DNA of 64,000 nt. Origin: Gammaproteobacteria bacterium (GTDB taxonomy: Bacteria > Pseudomonadota > Gammaproteobacteria > Burkholderiales > Nitrosomonadaceae). The position numbers and the translations under genes are program-made. The stretch covers positions 930,001 to 994,000 of the forward strand of contig CP054179.1 of the NCBI GenBank assembly GCA_015709615.1, written 5' to 3'. Positions 43,441 through 53,066 of this stretch are shown in pieces (positions within the stretch are counted from its first letter, which is position 1; the number at the start of each line of letters is the position of its first letter). Below the pieces are notes generated by a model that saw nothing but the letters and a program-made list of their open reading frames with translations, had not been told where the DNA came from and searched no databases.

Positions 43441-44805
43441 TCATCGTATCAAACGTGGCCAGCCAAAAGACAAATGTTTTTGTTTTGATATTCCTTTTTT
43501 TATAACACCAAGTACAGGTACATGAAGTACATCGACAAGATCATCAGGGGAGCGCACACGGCGGTCAAACATTTCTGCGAGCAAGCCTACCCCAAGTCCA
43601 AGAAGAACTCCAAAGATTACTGACAGAACCACATTTAACAGTAATTTAGGACTATCAGGCTTTTCAGGAATTTTCGCAGCATCAAGTAAAGAAACACTCG
43701 ATAAGTTAGCTTGACCTTCAAGTGTTGTTTGATTTAAGCGTTGCATCGCATTGTTATATGCTTGCTGAGCCCCTTCCACCTCCTTAAAAAGAATTTGCAA
43801 CTCATTTCTTGCACGATTAAGTGATAGTACTTTTGTTTTTTGCTCTTCGAGCGCTGCGCGTATTTCTGCTTCTTGACTAATAGCAGTATGCATGGTGCTT
43901 TTTATATATTTATTAAGTTCTGCTCGTAATTTTTCCACCTCTGCTTTCGCACCTGCATAACTAGGATGGTTAGATCCTAGCTTCTGGGAAATCTCTGAGA
44001 ATTTTGATTCTGCTTGTGCCACGCTTAGCTTGAGATTACTAATCATCGAATTTCTCACAATGTTGCTAGTTTCGCCACCTCGACGATTAGCGCCTTGCTC
44101 TAAATCTGTTCCCATTAACTCTGCTTGGGCAATTATCAATTGACTAGAAAGATCGTTTAATCGCCTTGTTTCTATATCCAAACGAGTATCCGCATCAATA
44201 ATCCCTACTTCATGTTGATAATCAGTTAGCTTTTTCTGTGCTGTCTCCAGTCTTTCACGTAACACATTAAGCTGATCGGTAAAATAGGCTGCAGCCTTTT
44301 GTGAAGGTTCCACGGTAAGACGAATACTTATTTCCTGATAAGCACTCGCGAATGCATTCGCAATAATTGTGGCAAACATAGGATCTATTCCCTTAAAGCT
44401 AATGCCAATCACACTGCTATCACGCGAAGTTTCAATATCAAGGTTTTTAAGTAGAAAAGCAGCCAACCACTCCCGCAGCCCTATGTCACTATTACTATCT
44501 TTATGCTGCTTCTTTACAATTTCGTTCTGATCAAGTCTAAGTTGATCAATAACCATCAATGCAGTCTTAGTGCTTTTAATAACATCTAATTGAGTAGCCA
44601 TATAACTTGAGTTCAATTGCGCTGGCAACATCGTTCCTGTTACAGGATCGGCTCCTTTATAGGTAAGAACAAGTGTTGCAGTAGATTTGTAGCTCTTCGG
44701 CAGAAGAAGGCTAACCACCAAAGTTATTGATATTGTGCTAATTAATGTAAATAAGATAAGTTTCCGGCGAGCAAGAATAATTAGAAAGAAACGAGAAAAA
44801 TCCAT
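43441..44805 (-). CDS. epsF: EpsF: chain-length determinant (Wzz/PCP family)
   Basis: 454 residues. Two membrane segments flank a long periplasmic coiled-coil part: RKLILFTLISTISITLVVSLLLPKSY at the N-terminus and LLLNVVLSVIFGVLLGLGVGLLAEMFDRRV at the C-terminus, the latter with the Wzz proline-region PEKPDSPKLLLN. Coiled coil runs roughly residues 170-360 (RLETAQKKLTDYQHEVG onward). It controls polymer length together with EpsG and links to EpsE. Ordinary spacing in the operon. Confidence 0.92.
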   Translation of the reverse strand: MDFSRFFLIILARRKLILFTLISTISITLVVSLLLPKSYKSTATLVLTYKGADPVTGTMLPAQLNSSYMATQLDVIKSTKTALMVIDQLRLDQNEIVKKQHKDSNSDIGLREWLAAFLLKNLDIETSRDSSVIGISFKGIDPMFATIIANAFASAYQEISIRLTVEPSQKAAAYFTDQLNVLRERLETAQKKLTDYQHEVGIIDADTRLDIETRRLNDLSSQLIIAQAELMGTDLEQGANRRGGETSNIVRNSMISNLKLSVAQAESKFSEISQKLGSNHPSYAGAKAEVEKLRAELNKYIKSTMHTAISQEAEIRAALEEQKTKVLSLNRARNELQILFKEVEGAQQAYNNAMQRLNQTTLEGQANLSSVSLLDAAKIPEKPDSPKLLLNVVLSVIFGVLLGLGVGLLAEMFDRRVRSPDDLVDVLHVPVLGVIKKGISKQKHLSFGWPRLIR

Positions 44806-44882
44806 ATAAAAAATCCCAGTTTAAACCTGATTGGTTATAGTTTCCACTTTATAAAATCGAAACAAAAATATTAAAGTTAAAA

Positions 44883-45698
44883 TCAAAATAAGCTCTCTTT
44901 AATATAAATCACATCGTCTGGTTGAACCAAGTCACCTGATTGAGCATTAATTTCCTTTAAATTACCTTCACTATCTCGGCGCTGAACCCTTAATCCACGT
45001 TCAGTTCCCCGTTGAGTCAAACCACCGCCAACAGACAATGCTTGCATAACTGTCATATTACGTTCTAACTTATAAACTCCGGCACGCTGAACTTCACCAT
45101 ATATATAAAATCGATGAGCACGCTCAACATAAATCAGATCATCACTTCGTATATCGATATCTCGAGATAAATCGCCAGTACGAATCATTTCCAATATATC
45201 AACAACTTCTTTATAAAATTTATTTCCATCTGTACGAATCAAAGTAACAAGTTCTCCACCTTCAGGAATTATTCCCCCGGCCATAGCAAGAATCTCGGTC
45301 AAACTGCGCTTACCTTCGATTGGATATCGCCCTTGATTACGGACATTACCAAGTACAGATACCATCTGACTCTGCAATGAAGCAGTAACAACTATCACTT
45401 GTGGTTTACGCAAAATATCTCGCGATTCCAGAAGATTTGCTATTTTTCTTTCGGTTTCTGACGGTGTTAATCCATCAACTGTCACTTCTCCCACCAGTGG
45501 AAATGTAATTTTCCCTGTTTCACTTACTTTAGTTTCGGTAGTCATATCAGGATGACCATAGACAAAAATTCTTAATGTATCGCCTGCCCCCAATACACTT
45601 TCACCAGCGTCACCCGCAACCGCGTTTTCAATACAGACTGTCCATAAAACCATAAAGATTATTGCCAAAATCTGCGTTTTCTTCATAACATTTATCAT
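44883..45698 (-). CDS. epsE: EpsE: polysaccharide export outer-membrane/periplasmic protein (Wza-like)
   Basis: 271 residues. Signal sequence ILAIIFMVLWTVCIENAVA, then the Poly_export domain (GAGDTLRIFVYGHPDMTTETKVSETGKITFPLVGEVTVDGLTP) and two SLBB-type segments (VSVLGNVRNQGRYPIEGKRSLTEILAMAGGI, FYIYGEVQRAGVYKLERNMTVMQALSVGGGL). There is no lipobox Cys after the signal, unlike Wza. It forms the export channel with EpsF. Follows epsD by 56 bp. Confidence 0.92.
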   Translation of the reverse strand: MINVMKKTQILAIIFMVLWTVCIENAVAGDAGESVLGAGDTLRIFVYGHPDMTTETKVSETGKITFPLVGEVTVDGLTPSETERKIANLLESRDILRKPQVIVVTASLQSQMVSVLGNVRNQGRYPIEGKRSLTEILAMAGGIIPEGGELVTLIRTDGNKFYKEVVDILEMIRTGDLSRDIDIRSDDLIYVERAHRFYIYGEVQRAGVYKLERNMTVMQALSVGGGLTQRGTERGLRVQRRDSEGNLKEINAQSGDLVQPDDVIYIKESLF

Positions 45699-45754
45699 TT
45701 GTCTACAACCCTTAATTCATACCATAAACATTCCACAACCTAACACCCAGAAGC

Positions 45755-46714
45755 TTATTTTAAGCCCATAATACCACGTTCGATTGCACCCTCAGCAGCA
45801 GGTTCAGTATTTGTTATACCGGGAGATGTCGTTGGTGCAATCTGTGGAGCAGCCGATTTTTCCACATTAGCGGATACTGGCGCTGCAGCATTAAGATACT
45901 CTATTTTTGCAGCTGCGCGTAAACGCGCAACTTCTGCATCGGTCGCTTCCTTATACTTTTGGTTAAGCAAAAATCGTTCAATCTGAGTCGCCGCCATTGC
46001 CAACGTCACTGGACTATCCTTAATTGCATTGACCGAAATCAGTAAACTATTTTCTTGCTCATTAACGATAAAAATAGTGTCTTTGCTTTTTTCCTGCAAC
46101 ATCTTTGCCATCTGAGGCGGCAAATCCGTTGAGCTACGCGACGCAAGACTCCTAAAGTATTGAACTTTATTCTTATCAAGCCAAGCAACAACTTGATCTA
46201 AAGACTTAGCCGCATCGATAGTTTTCTTTAATTCATCACTGAGATCCTTGGTTGCGACGCGAACCGTTATCAAATCAAATTGTTTACGTTGCGAGAAAAA
46301 TTCAGGATGACTTTGGAAGTATTCATTAATCTCCGCCTGAGTAGGTTTAGCAACTTTACTTGCAATACCTTGCATATAAGCCTGTGCAATCACTTGCGCA
46401 TTGGCGCGGTCGCGTGCTTGCATTACATCAGGAGTACGATCCAGTTTATTTCGTATCGCCTCATCAATTATTAATTGACGGACAATTAATGACTCCAGTA
46501 ACTGCTTACTCGCTGCTTCGTACTGATCAGGACGAATATTGGCACGCCTTATTTCATCATTTAATTGAAGTGTGGTAACTTCTTTCCCGTCGACACTAAC
46601 TAACGCCTGCCCGGATTTCTTTTCTTTTGGTTCATTGCTGTCACAAGCAGCTAGCATCAAAGTAGAAACAATCACCAATCCTGTTAATGCCACTCGCGTT
46701 TTCGCCAATACCAT
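45755..46714 (-). CDS. epsD: EpsD: lipoprotein peptidyl-prolyl isomerase
   Basis: About 319 residues. A lipoprotein signal (VALTGLVIVSTLMLAAC) gives a lipobox LAAC. The body resembles parvulin/SurA-like isomerases (LLESLIVRQLIIDEAIRNKLDRTPDVMQARDRANAQVIAQAYMQGI, then EINEYFQSHPEFFSQRKQFDLITVRVA). It is the first gene of epsDEFGHI. The ATG at 46714 with SD AAAGGA is preferred over the in-frame start at 46765. It may help fold export or PEP-CTERM proteins in the periplasm. Confidence 0.9.
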   Translation of the reverse strand: MVLAKTRVALTGLVIVSTLMLAACDSNEPKEKKSGQALVSVDGKEVTTLQLNDEIRRANIRPDQYEAASKQLLESLIVRQLIIDEAIRNKLDRTPDVMQARDRANAQVIAQAYMQGIASKVAKPTQAEINEYFQSHPEFFSQRKQFDLITVRVATKDLSDELKKTIDAAKSLDQVVAWLDKNKVQYFRSLASRSSTDLPPQMAKMLQEKSKDTIFIVNEQENSLLISVNAIKDSPVTLAMAATQIERFLLNQKYKEATDAEVARLRAAAKIEYLNAAAPVSANVEKSAAPQIAPTTSPGITNTEPAAEGAIERGIMGLK

Positions 46715-46765
46715 ACTATTTCCTTTTGTGATTATAAAATAATGAAGTAATTCAAAATCCAGCAC

Positions 46766-47140
46766 ACACCTTTATAGCGAACACATTACAATCAATAAGT
46801 TTATTATTTACTTAAGTTGGATACGACAATTAAATTCCAAACTTTAATACTTAAAGCATTTCTTTATGAGATTGATCAGTATATATTAATAATCAATAGC
46901 ATAAAAATATGCCTCCATTAAATACCAGAAACCTCTTGAATTTACAGAGTACCCTATAAGCAATTAATTTCTTCAAAATTATGCGGCAGATAATCTTGCT
47001 CGCTTGTTCCATTGAAACAGTTTCTAATGTAAGATTTTTATTAAAATATACCTTAAATTTCAGTTTTCTTTACAAAAAGTTCGATACTAATTGATTTATA
47101 TTAAATCTTGATTAAATCAAAAATTTTTCTGAGAAAGTTT
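46766..47140. other. Divergent promoter region of the eps operon and the dehydrogenase gene
   Basis: About 375 very AT-rich bases. No riboswitch, no convincing -24/-12 promoter and no gene seen. It must hold the promoter of epsD on the minus strand and of the plus-strand dehydrogenase gene. Confidence 0.45.
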
Positions 47141-48145
47141 ATGATTAAAGCTTATGCAGCATTTGAGGCAGGTGGAATGCTTCAACCCTTCGAGTATGAT
47201 CCGGGCATATTGAATGATCATGAAGTAGAAATAACAATTGAATATTGCGGCATTTGTCATAGTGATCTTAGCATGCTACATAACGAATGGGGAATAACTC
47301 AATACCCATTTGTACCAGGTCATGAAATTGTCGGCACAATCTCCGCCAAAGGGAATAGTGTACATAATCTTCAATTAGGTCAACGAGTTGGTCTTGGCTG
47401 GCATTCCGGATATTGCATGACTTGTTATAGCTGCCTGTCGGGCGATCACAATCTTTGCGTACAATCGGAATCGACCATTGTTAATCGTCATGGCGGTTTC
47501 GCTGATAAAGTTCGCGCTCATTCTGCCAGCGTTGTCGCGCTACCGGATAATATTGATGTCCAAAGCGCAGGACCACTCTTTTGTGCCGGAATCACTGTCT
47601 TTAATCCCCTGTTACAGTTTAATATCTCGCCCACTGCAAACGTCGCTGTCATAGGTATCGGCGGCTTAGGGCACATTGCACTGCAGTTTCTAAGAGCCTG
47701 GGGCTGCCAGGTCACCGCCTTCACAACCAGCGATGACAAGAAAAATGAAGCATTAGCACTTGGTGCGCACAAAGTCTTGGATACCCGCGACCCTGCTCAG
47801 TTTACTGCGGCATCGAACCAATTCGACTTAATTTTATCGACAGTCAATGTCAAGCTGGATTGGAATGCATATCTCGCAACTCTGCGCCCCAAAGGGCGAT
47901 TACACTTTTTAGGCGTGACATTAGAATCATTGGATATTAATGTATTCCCATTAATCGCCGGCCAGTATTCGATATCCGGTTCCCCTACCGGCAGCCCGAC
48001 AAGCATGATCGCCATGTTGAATTTTGCCAACCGGCATAATATAAAACCGGTTGTCGAGATTTTTCCCTTTGACAAGGTCAACGAAGCGCTGGCCAAACTA
48101 GCCAGCGGCAAAGCAAAATATCGTATTGTCCTTAGCAATCAATAA
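47141..48145 (+). CDS. Zinc-dependent alcohol dehydrogenase (cinnamyl-alcohol dehydrogenase-like)
   Basis: About 334 residues, medium-chain dehydrogenase. Catalytic zinc ligands are in CGICHSDLSMLHNEWG and PGHEIVG, structural zinc cysteines in GYCMTCYSCLSGDHNLC, and the NAD(P) site is VAVIGIGGLGHIALQFLRAWG. Substrate cannot be told; the YahK/cinnamyl group usually reduces aldehydes with NADPH. The ATG at 47141 (GAGAAAG upstream) is preferred over the in-frame start at 47108. Not obviously linked to its neighbours. Confidence 0.9.
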   Translation: MIKAYAAFEAGGMLQPFEYDPGILNDHEVEITIEYCGICHSDLSMLHNEWGITQYPFVPGHEIVGTISAKGNSVHNLQLGQRVGLGWHSGYCMTCYSCLSGDHNLCVQSESTIVNRHGGFADKVRAHSASVVALPDNIDVQSAGPLFCAGITVFNPLLQFNISPTANVAVIGIGGLGHIALQFLRAWGCQVTAFTTSDDKKNEALALGAHKVLDTRDPAQFTAASNQFDLILSTVNVKLDWNAYLATLRPKGRLHFLGVTLESLDINVFPLIAGQYSISGSPTGSPTSMIAMLNFANRHNIKPVVEIFPFDKVNEALAKLASGKAKYRIVLSNQ

Positions 48146-48236
48146 ATACTACTTTCTGGATCAGCATCCTTATCGGCATTAGACAAATTCTCATTCTGGC
48201 ATGGTATGTTTTCGATCTCAAACATGCGGATACCCG

Positions 48237-51200
48237 TCATTTCTGCGCATTAACAGGCACCCAAGTTGTATCCAATTGTTTTAGTTTATCTGCGATTTCT
48301 ATCGCCGGTAGCGGCTTACTAAAATAAAATCCTTGATATTGCTTGCATCCGCGTCGCTTGAGAAAATCAATTTGTTCTCTTGATTCGACACCTTCGGCCA
48401 CTACATGCATATTCAGACTATCCGCCATCGCTATGATCGCCGTTACTATCGCCGCATCATTTTCATCGATTGCGATATCACGTACAAAAGAACGGTCTAT
48501 TTTTAATGCATCAATCGTATAGTGTTTCAAATAACTCAAATTCGAATAGCCGGTGCCAAAATCATCGATTGATATCTTAAATCCCATGGCACTCAACCGC
48601 TGTAATGTTTCATTTACTTCACCGATGTTTTCCGCCAGCATGCTCTCGGTAATTTCCAAAGCCAGACAATTTGCTGAAACCTCAAGTTGCTTCAGAATAC
48701 TCGCCACATCCTGCACAAAATATTTCTTCTGGAACTGTTTGACGGAAAGATTGATAGCAATCCTTGGTACTTCAAGTCCCTGATTCTGCCATTCTTTTAG
48801 TTGCTCACAGGCTGTCCTGATGACCCAATCTCCAATCGGCAGGATCAAGCCCGTTTCCTCAGCCAACTTAATAAACTGACTGGGTGAAATCAATCCTTTT
48901 TCCGCATGCTGCCAGCGTAGCAATACCTCCAGGCCAATCCAATGATGCATCTCCGCATCAATAATCGGCTGATAGCAGAGCATCAATTCGTTATTTCTTA
49001 TTGCCTTATGCAGATCATTTCCCAATTCGTGCTTTTCTTGAATCAAACGATTCATCTCTGCGGAATAAAACTGGTAGTTGCTGCGCCCCGTTGCTTTTGC
49101 ATGGTACATCGCCAAATCACTGTGCTTTAGCAGCGTATCCACATCCTTCCCGTCTTTAGGATACAACGCAATGCCAATGCTACTATCGATATGCAACACC
49201 TGCTCATTAATGTGATAGGGCAGCGCCAACCCATGCAATATTTTCTTCACAATCGATTCGACAGCGGCGATATCGGTAATTTGCGTCAATATCACGATAA
49301 ACTCATCTCCACCCTGACGAGATGCCGTATCTTCACTGCGTATGCTGGACACAAGCCTGGCAGCCACTTCTTTCAGCAAAAGATCGCCAAAGCCATGACC
49401 CAGCGTGTCATTCACTACTTTGAAATGATCCAGATCAATGAACAGCACCGCAGAAAAATCCCGATGGCGCTGATTATGCGCCAACGCCTGCGACAACCGG
49501 TCCTGCAGCAATATTCGGTTCGGCAAGCCTGTCAGCGCATCATGATTAGCCATGAAGTTGATATGCCGCTCCAATTGCTTGCGTTCCAGCCAAAGCGTGA
49601 AATCATCCGCAATATAATTAATGAGGTTTTGTTCATCCGGTAATATGAATGGCTTTTCTTCCGTGTAGAAAACCTGCAATTGACCGCAGACCGTCCCGTT
49701 TACTTTGATTCTTGCGAAAATCCCTTGGGTCAGGCTTTCGTTGTAGTTATAGGAGGTATAACACTGATCATAAAGACTGATCATGCACGCGACATGATCA
49801 GGAAACTGCATAGCCGGAATAAGATGTTCAAAAATTCGCACGCACAGTTCACTAATGGAAAAATCTTGCTCCATCTCACGCCGGATCGCATACAAGCAAG
49901 TTCTCTCCTTCAGTCTCTCACGCAAAATAAATTCTTTTTGCTTGCGCGCGGTAATATCCACACGCACGGATATATAACGGATCACCCGGCCGTTATTGTC
50001 CTTGAACGGAACGATGGTGGAATCCACCCAGTAAAAGCTGCCATTTTTTCTCCGGTTGCAGATCTCCTTATGCCAAATCTTTCCGTTGGTGATGGTTTCC
50101 CACATATCGATAAAGAAATCCCTGGAGTGCATGCCCGAATTGAGAATGCGATGATCTTGTCCGATCAGCTCGGAACGGCCGTAACCACTGATTTCACAAA
50201 ACCGGTCATTGGCTTCAGTAATCCGCCCGGAACGGTCACTAACGGAAACCAACGCCAGTTGCCCGATGGCTTCGAGATAAGTTGTCAATTCCGCGTGCGT
50301 GGTTTGCAATTCCTCGTAAAGTAATTTCAACTTGGCTTTGGATGCCAGCAGCGCGCTATTGGCAGCTTGCAGATCCCTGTTGGCCGCCAGCAATTCTTCA
50401 TTGGTCGACTGCAGCTCCTCGTTGCTTGACCTGAGTTCTTCCTGGGAAGTCTGCATTTCTTCATGAGTGGCCTGCATCTCTTCACGCATGAGTTGCAGTT
50501 CGGTCATCATCATTGCCAATGCCGCATCATTTTCCGATAAATCCATCGTCCGCTTTATTTCCGACAGCTGCAAAATCTCCTCCAGACTGATCATTGGATT
50601 TTTCTTGGTCATGGCTTGCAGAGAGAAATCCTGAATCAGATTGCGCTTCTCCTGCGGCAGCGCATTATCAAGCCGTTTATACACCGCTAAACTACGCTCC
50701 AAAGGCGCAAACATCTCCGGAAATTGATCGATCGATTCCGCGGTACCCAACAGCAAGACACCACCAGGATTCAGTGCGTAATAAAAAAGCGGTAGTAATC
50801 TTTTTTGTAACTCACGATCCAGATAAATAAGCAAATTGCGGCACGACAAAATATCCAGTTTGGAAAATGGCACATCGGAGATAAGATTCTGCGGCGCGAA
50901 CACCACCATCTGGCGTATTTCATTACAAACCCGGTAACCGTTTTTCTGCCGGATGAAAAACCGGTTTAAGCGTTCCAAAGAAATATATTGACTGATACTG
51001 ACAGGATAGAAACCCTGGCGGGCTTTCGTAATAGCATCTTGATCCAGATCCGTAGCAAATATTTTTACCAGGTACCGGTCTTGCAAGCCGCTTTGTTCCA
51101 GTGCTTCCCGGAACAGAATGGCAAATCCGTAAGCCTCTTCGCCGGTCGAACACGCAGGCACCCAAATCCGCACGGTTTCTCCTGCAGGATTTGCCGCCAA

Positions 51201-52151
51201 AATCGGCGGAATGATCTCGGCTTTAACGTATTGCCACATGACCGGATCGCGAAAAAAATGCGTCACATTGATTAATAGCTCTTTGAACAACAAATCCAGT
51301 TCTTCAGGATTCTCGTTTAAGAAACGAGCGTAATCCTCAATCTTACTGATTTGATTGTGCTGCATCCGCCGGTCAATGCGGCGATACAGCGTGCTTCGCT
51401 TATACTGCGAGAAATCGTTGCCCGTGCGCCTCGACAAGAGACGCACAACTTCACTCATGGCGCCTGTGAGATGAAATCTCTGCGATTTGGATTTTAAATA
51501 ATCGCTAATAATGCCCGGCAATATGCCGGGTGTTGTTGGCGTATCCCGCGTGTTTGCATCAACCGCACAATCCGGTATGCCGCCCAATTGACCGGACATA
51601 GGATCCTGAGCAAACCCCAATCCTCCTTTTTCCCTTATGGCCTGCAAACCCTGGGCTCCGTCGCTGCCTGAGCCGGCAAGAATAATACCGATCGCCGATT
51701 CCCTATATTCTTCCGCCAAACTGTGAAAGAAAAAATCAAGCAGAGAATCCGCCCCCCCCAGTGCAGTATCAAGCAGACATAAAAATCCGTTGGAGATAAA
51801 TACATTCTTGCCGGATTGCGCGACGATGTAGATGCAATCGGACTTTAATTCCATCAGATTCTCCACCCGCACCATGCGCATGCTGGTAACATCCAGCAGT
51901 TGCTGAGGTGATAGCTTTTCTTGAATCGCGGCTGATTGAACGACCACAAAAGCCGCCCCGCTATCCGCCGGCATATGAGTGAAGAATTGCCGCAGAGACT
52001 CGAGTTCTGCCGCTGAAACACCAATACCCACCACCGGAACAAACGCTTTTTCTGGATCGATTGGCTGATTAGATAGAACCGATGAGTTTAAGCGCGATTT
52101 TTGTTTTATTGCGATTAACTTCTTTGGGCTTGAACCGGTTTTTCTAATCAT
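48237..52151 (-). CDS. CheB-CheR-PAS-GGDEF-EAL hybrid signalling protein
   Basis: 1304 residues. A CheB-like methylesterase domain (residues 40-225: GIGVSAAELESL, GSGSDGAQGL), a CheR methyltransferase (240-510: VPACSTGEEAYGFAILF), a coiled coil (about 540-620, rich in EELQSSNEE-type repeats), a PAS domain (640-750), a spacer with weak GAF-like character, GGDEF (RQGGDEFIVIL) and EAL (LGLEVLLRW, DDFGTGYSNLSYLKHY) follow in order. Cyclase and phosphodiesterase motifs look intact. In CheB the expected His after VVVQ is replaced (VVVQSAAIQEKL). It may control c-di-GMP levels sensed by the riboswitch and EpsG. ATG at 52151 with GAGG upstream. No chemotaxis genes adjacent. Confidence 0.9.
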   Translation of the reverse strand: MIRKTGSSPKKLIAIKQKSRLNSSVLSNQPIDPEKAFVPVVGIGVSAAELESLRQFFTHMPADSGAAFVVVQSAAIQEKLSPQQLLDVTSMRMVRVENLMELKSDCIYIVAQSGKNVFISNGFLCLLDTALGGADSLLDFFFHSLAEEYRESAIGIILAGSGSDGAQGLQAIREKGGLGFAQDPMSGQLGGIPDCAVDANTRDTPTTPGILPGIISDYLKSKSQRFHLTGAMSEVVRLLSRRTGNDFSQYKRSTLYRRIDRRMQHNQISKIEDYARFLNENPEELDLLFKELLINVTHFFRDPVMWQYVKAEIIPPILAANPAGETVRIWVPACSTGEEAYGFAILFREALEQSGLQDRYLVKIFATDLDQDAITKARQGFYPVSISQYISLERLNRFFIRQKNGYRVCNEIRQMVVFAPQNLISDVPFSKLDILSCRNLLIYLDRELQKRLLPLFYYALNPGGVLLLGTAESIDQFPEMFAPLERSLAVYKRLDNALPQEKRNLIQDFSLQAMTKKNPMISLEEILQLSEIKRTMDLSENDAALAMMMTELQLMREEMQATHEEMQTSQEELRSSNEELQSTNEELLAANRDLQAANSALLASKAKLKLLYEELQTTHAELTTYLEAIGQLALVSVSDRSGRITEANDRFCEISGYGRSELIGQDHRILNSGMHSRDFFIDMWETITNGKIWHKEICNRRKNGSFYWVDSTIVPFKDNNGRVIRYISVRVDITARKQKEFILRERLKERTCLYAIRREMEQDFSISELCVRIFEHLIPAMQFPDHVACMISLYDQCYTSYNYNESLTQGIFARIKVNGTVCGQLQVFYTEEKPFILPDEQNLINYIADDFTLWLERKQLERHINFMANHDALTGLPNRILLQDRLSQALAHNQRHRDFSAVLFIDLDHFKVVNDTLGHGFGDLLLKEVAARLVSSIRSEDTASRQGGDEFIVILTQITDIAAVESIVKKILHGLALPYHINEQVLHIDSSIGIALYPKDGKDVDTLLKHSDLAMYHAKATGRSNYQFYSAEMNRLIQEKHELGNDLHKAIRNNELMLCYQPIIDAEMHHWIGLEVLLRWQHAEKGLISPSQFIKLAEETGLILPIGDWVIRTACEQLKEWQNQGLEVPRIAINLSVKQFQKKYFVQDVASILKQLEVSANCLALEITESMLAENIGEVNETLQRLSAMGFKISIDDFGTGYSNLSYLKHYTIDALKIDRSFVRDIAIDENDAAIVTAIIAMADSLNMHVVAEGVESREQIDFLKRRGCKQYQGFYFSKPLPAIEIADKLKQLDTTWVPVNAQK

Positions 52152-52327
52152 CAAAAGAAGCCTCTAATTCTATGAAGTTAACAGGAAAATTTTGATGGGT
52201 GTTTATAGCATAGTTTTATAAAAATTTTTAGCTTTATGAAAATAAAATGGAAATGGATATAAAATTTGCAGCGCATACATGAACGAGATGAGTTGAAATA
52301 ATCGAATATCCAGTTTATTGATCGCAA

Positions 52328-52645
52328 ATGAAATCACACAATATTTTCGCCGGAATTCCCGAAAAATTGAATCAGGAAATCTTTGAGTTACTGGCTGAGA
52401 ACGACCGGGTGACGATAGAAAGAATTATCTCGAAAGGGCAAAAATCGCCGGAATCCGGCTGGTATGATCAGGAAAAAAACGAATGGGTTTTGGTATTAAA
52501 AGGCAAAGCCGTGCTGTCTTTTGAAGATCAAGCATCGGTACATCTTAATGAGGGAGATTTTATGAATATCCCCGCTCATAAAAAACACAAGGTGGCATGG
52601 ACAGATCCGGATAATGAAACGATCTGGCTCGCTGTTCATTATTGA
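52328..52645 (+). CDS. Cupin-domain protein
   Basis: 105 residues, a single cupin. Motif 1 is SPESGWYDQEKNEWVLVLKGKAVLSFEDQ and motif 2 is LNEGDFMNIPAHKKHKVAWTDPDNETIWLAVHY, with metal-type His residues. It is a small soluble protein, often annotated as a phosphoribosylaminoimidazole carboxylase-like or generic cupin; the role is unknown. It converges on rpmE, 110 bp away. Confidence 0.8.
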   Translation: MKSHNIFAGIPEKLNQEIFELLAENDRVTIERIISKGQKSPESGWYDQEKNEWVLVLKGKAVLSFEDQASVHLNEGDFMNIPAHKKHKVAWTDPDNETIWLAVHY

Positions 52646-52755
52646 AGCAATCACTTGACTGAAAATCAGACAGCAGAAACCGGCAAGAAATTTTGTTATT
52701 CCTGCCCACCATCAGAAATCCTGTTGATGACTTGATATTACTTTTGTTCTGGCAG

Positions 52756-52968
52756 TTATTTGCGCATTTGCTTGCTGTATTTCTGGCGGAACTTCTCAAC
52801 CCGGCCAGCTGTGTCAACGATCTTTTGCTTACCTGTGTAAAAGGGATGACATTGAGAACATACCTCAATATTCAAGGGTTTGTTCATGGTAGAGCGTGTT
52901 TTAAACACATTACCGCAACTGCAAGTCACGGTTATTTCCTGGTAATCCGGATGAATGTCTGCTTTCAT
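52756..52968 (-). CDS. rpmE: Ribosomal protein L31 (zinc-containing type)
   Basis: 70 residues. MKADIHPDYQEITVTCSCGNVFKTRST and IEVCSQCHPFYTGKQKIVDTAGRVEKFRQKY contain the four cysteines (C-x-C and C-x-x-C) that bind zinc. Part of the large subunit. About 100 bp downstream of rho on the same strand, an arrangement common in betaproteobacteria. Confidence 0.96.
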   Translation of the reverse strand: MKADIHPDYQEITVTCSCGNVFKTRSTMNKPLNIEVCSQCHPFYTGKQKIVDTAGRVEKFRQKYSKQMRK

Positions 52969-53066
52969 TGCCTATATCCTTAATTATTCCAATCCCCAAT
53001 GGGAAGATTAAAAAGCGGTGTATTATCCTTTAATGTGCGTATCGGTGCAACTGCGAAAATTCAATC

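Noticed and set aside
46766..47140. Search for a second c-di-GMP riboswitch or -24/-12 promoter before epsD
   Set aside because: A GG...GC pair exists near 46920 but with spacing 11 instead of 10, and no aptamer blocks are present.
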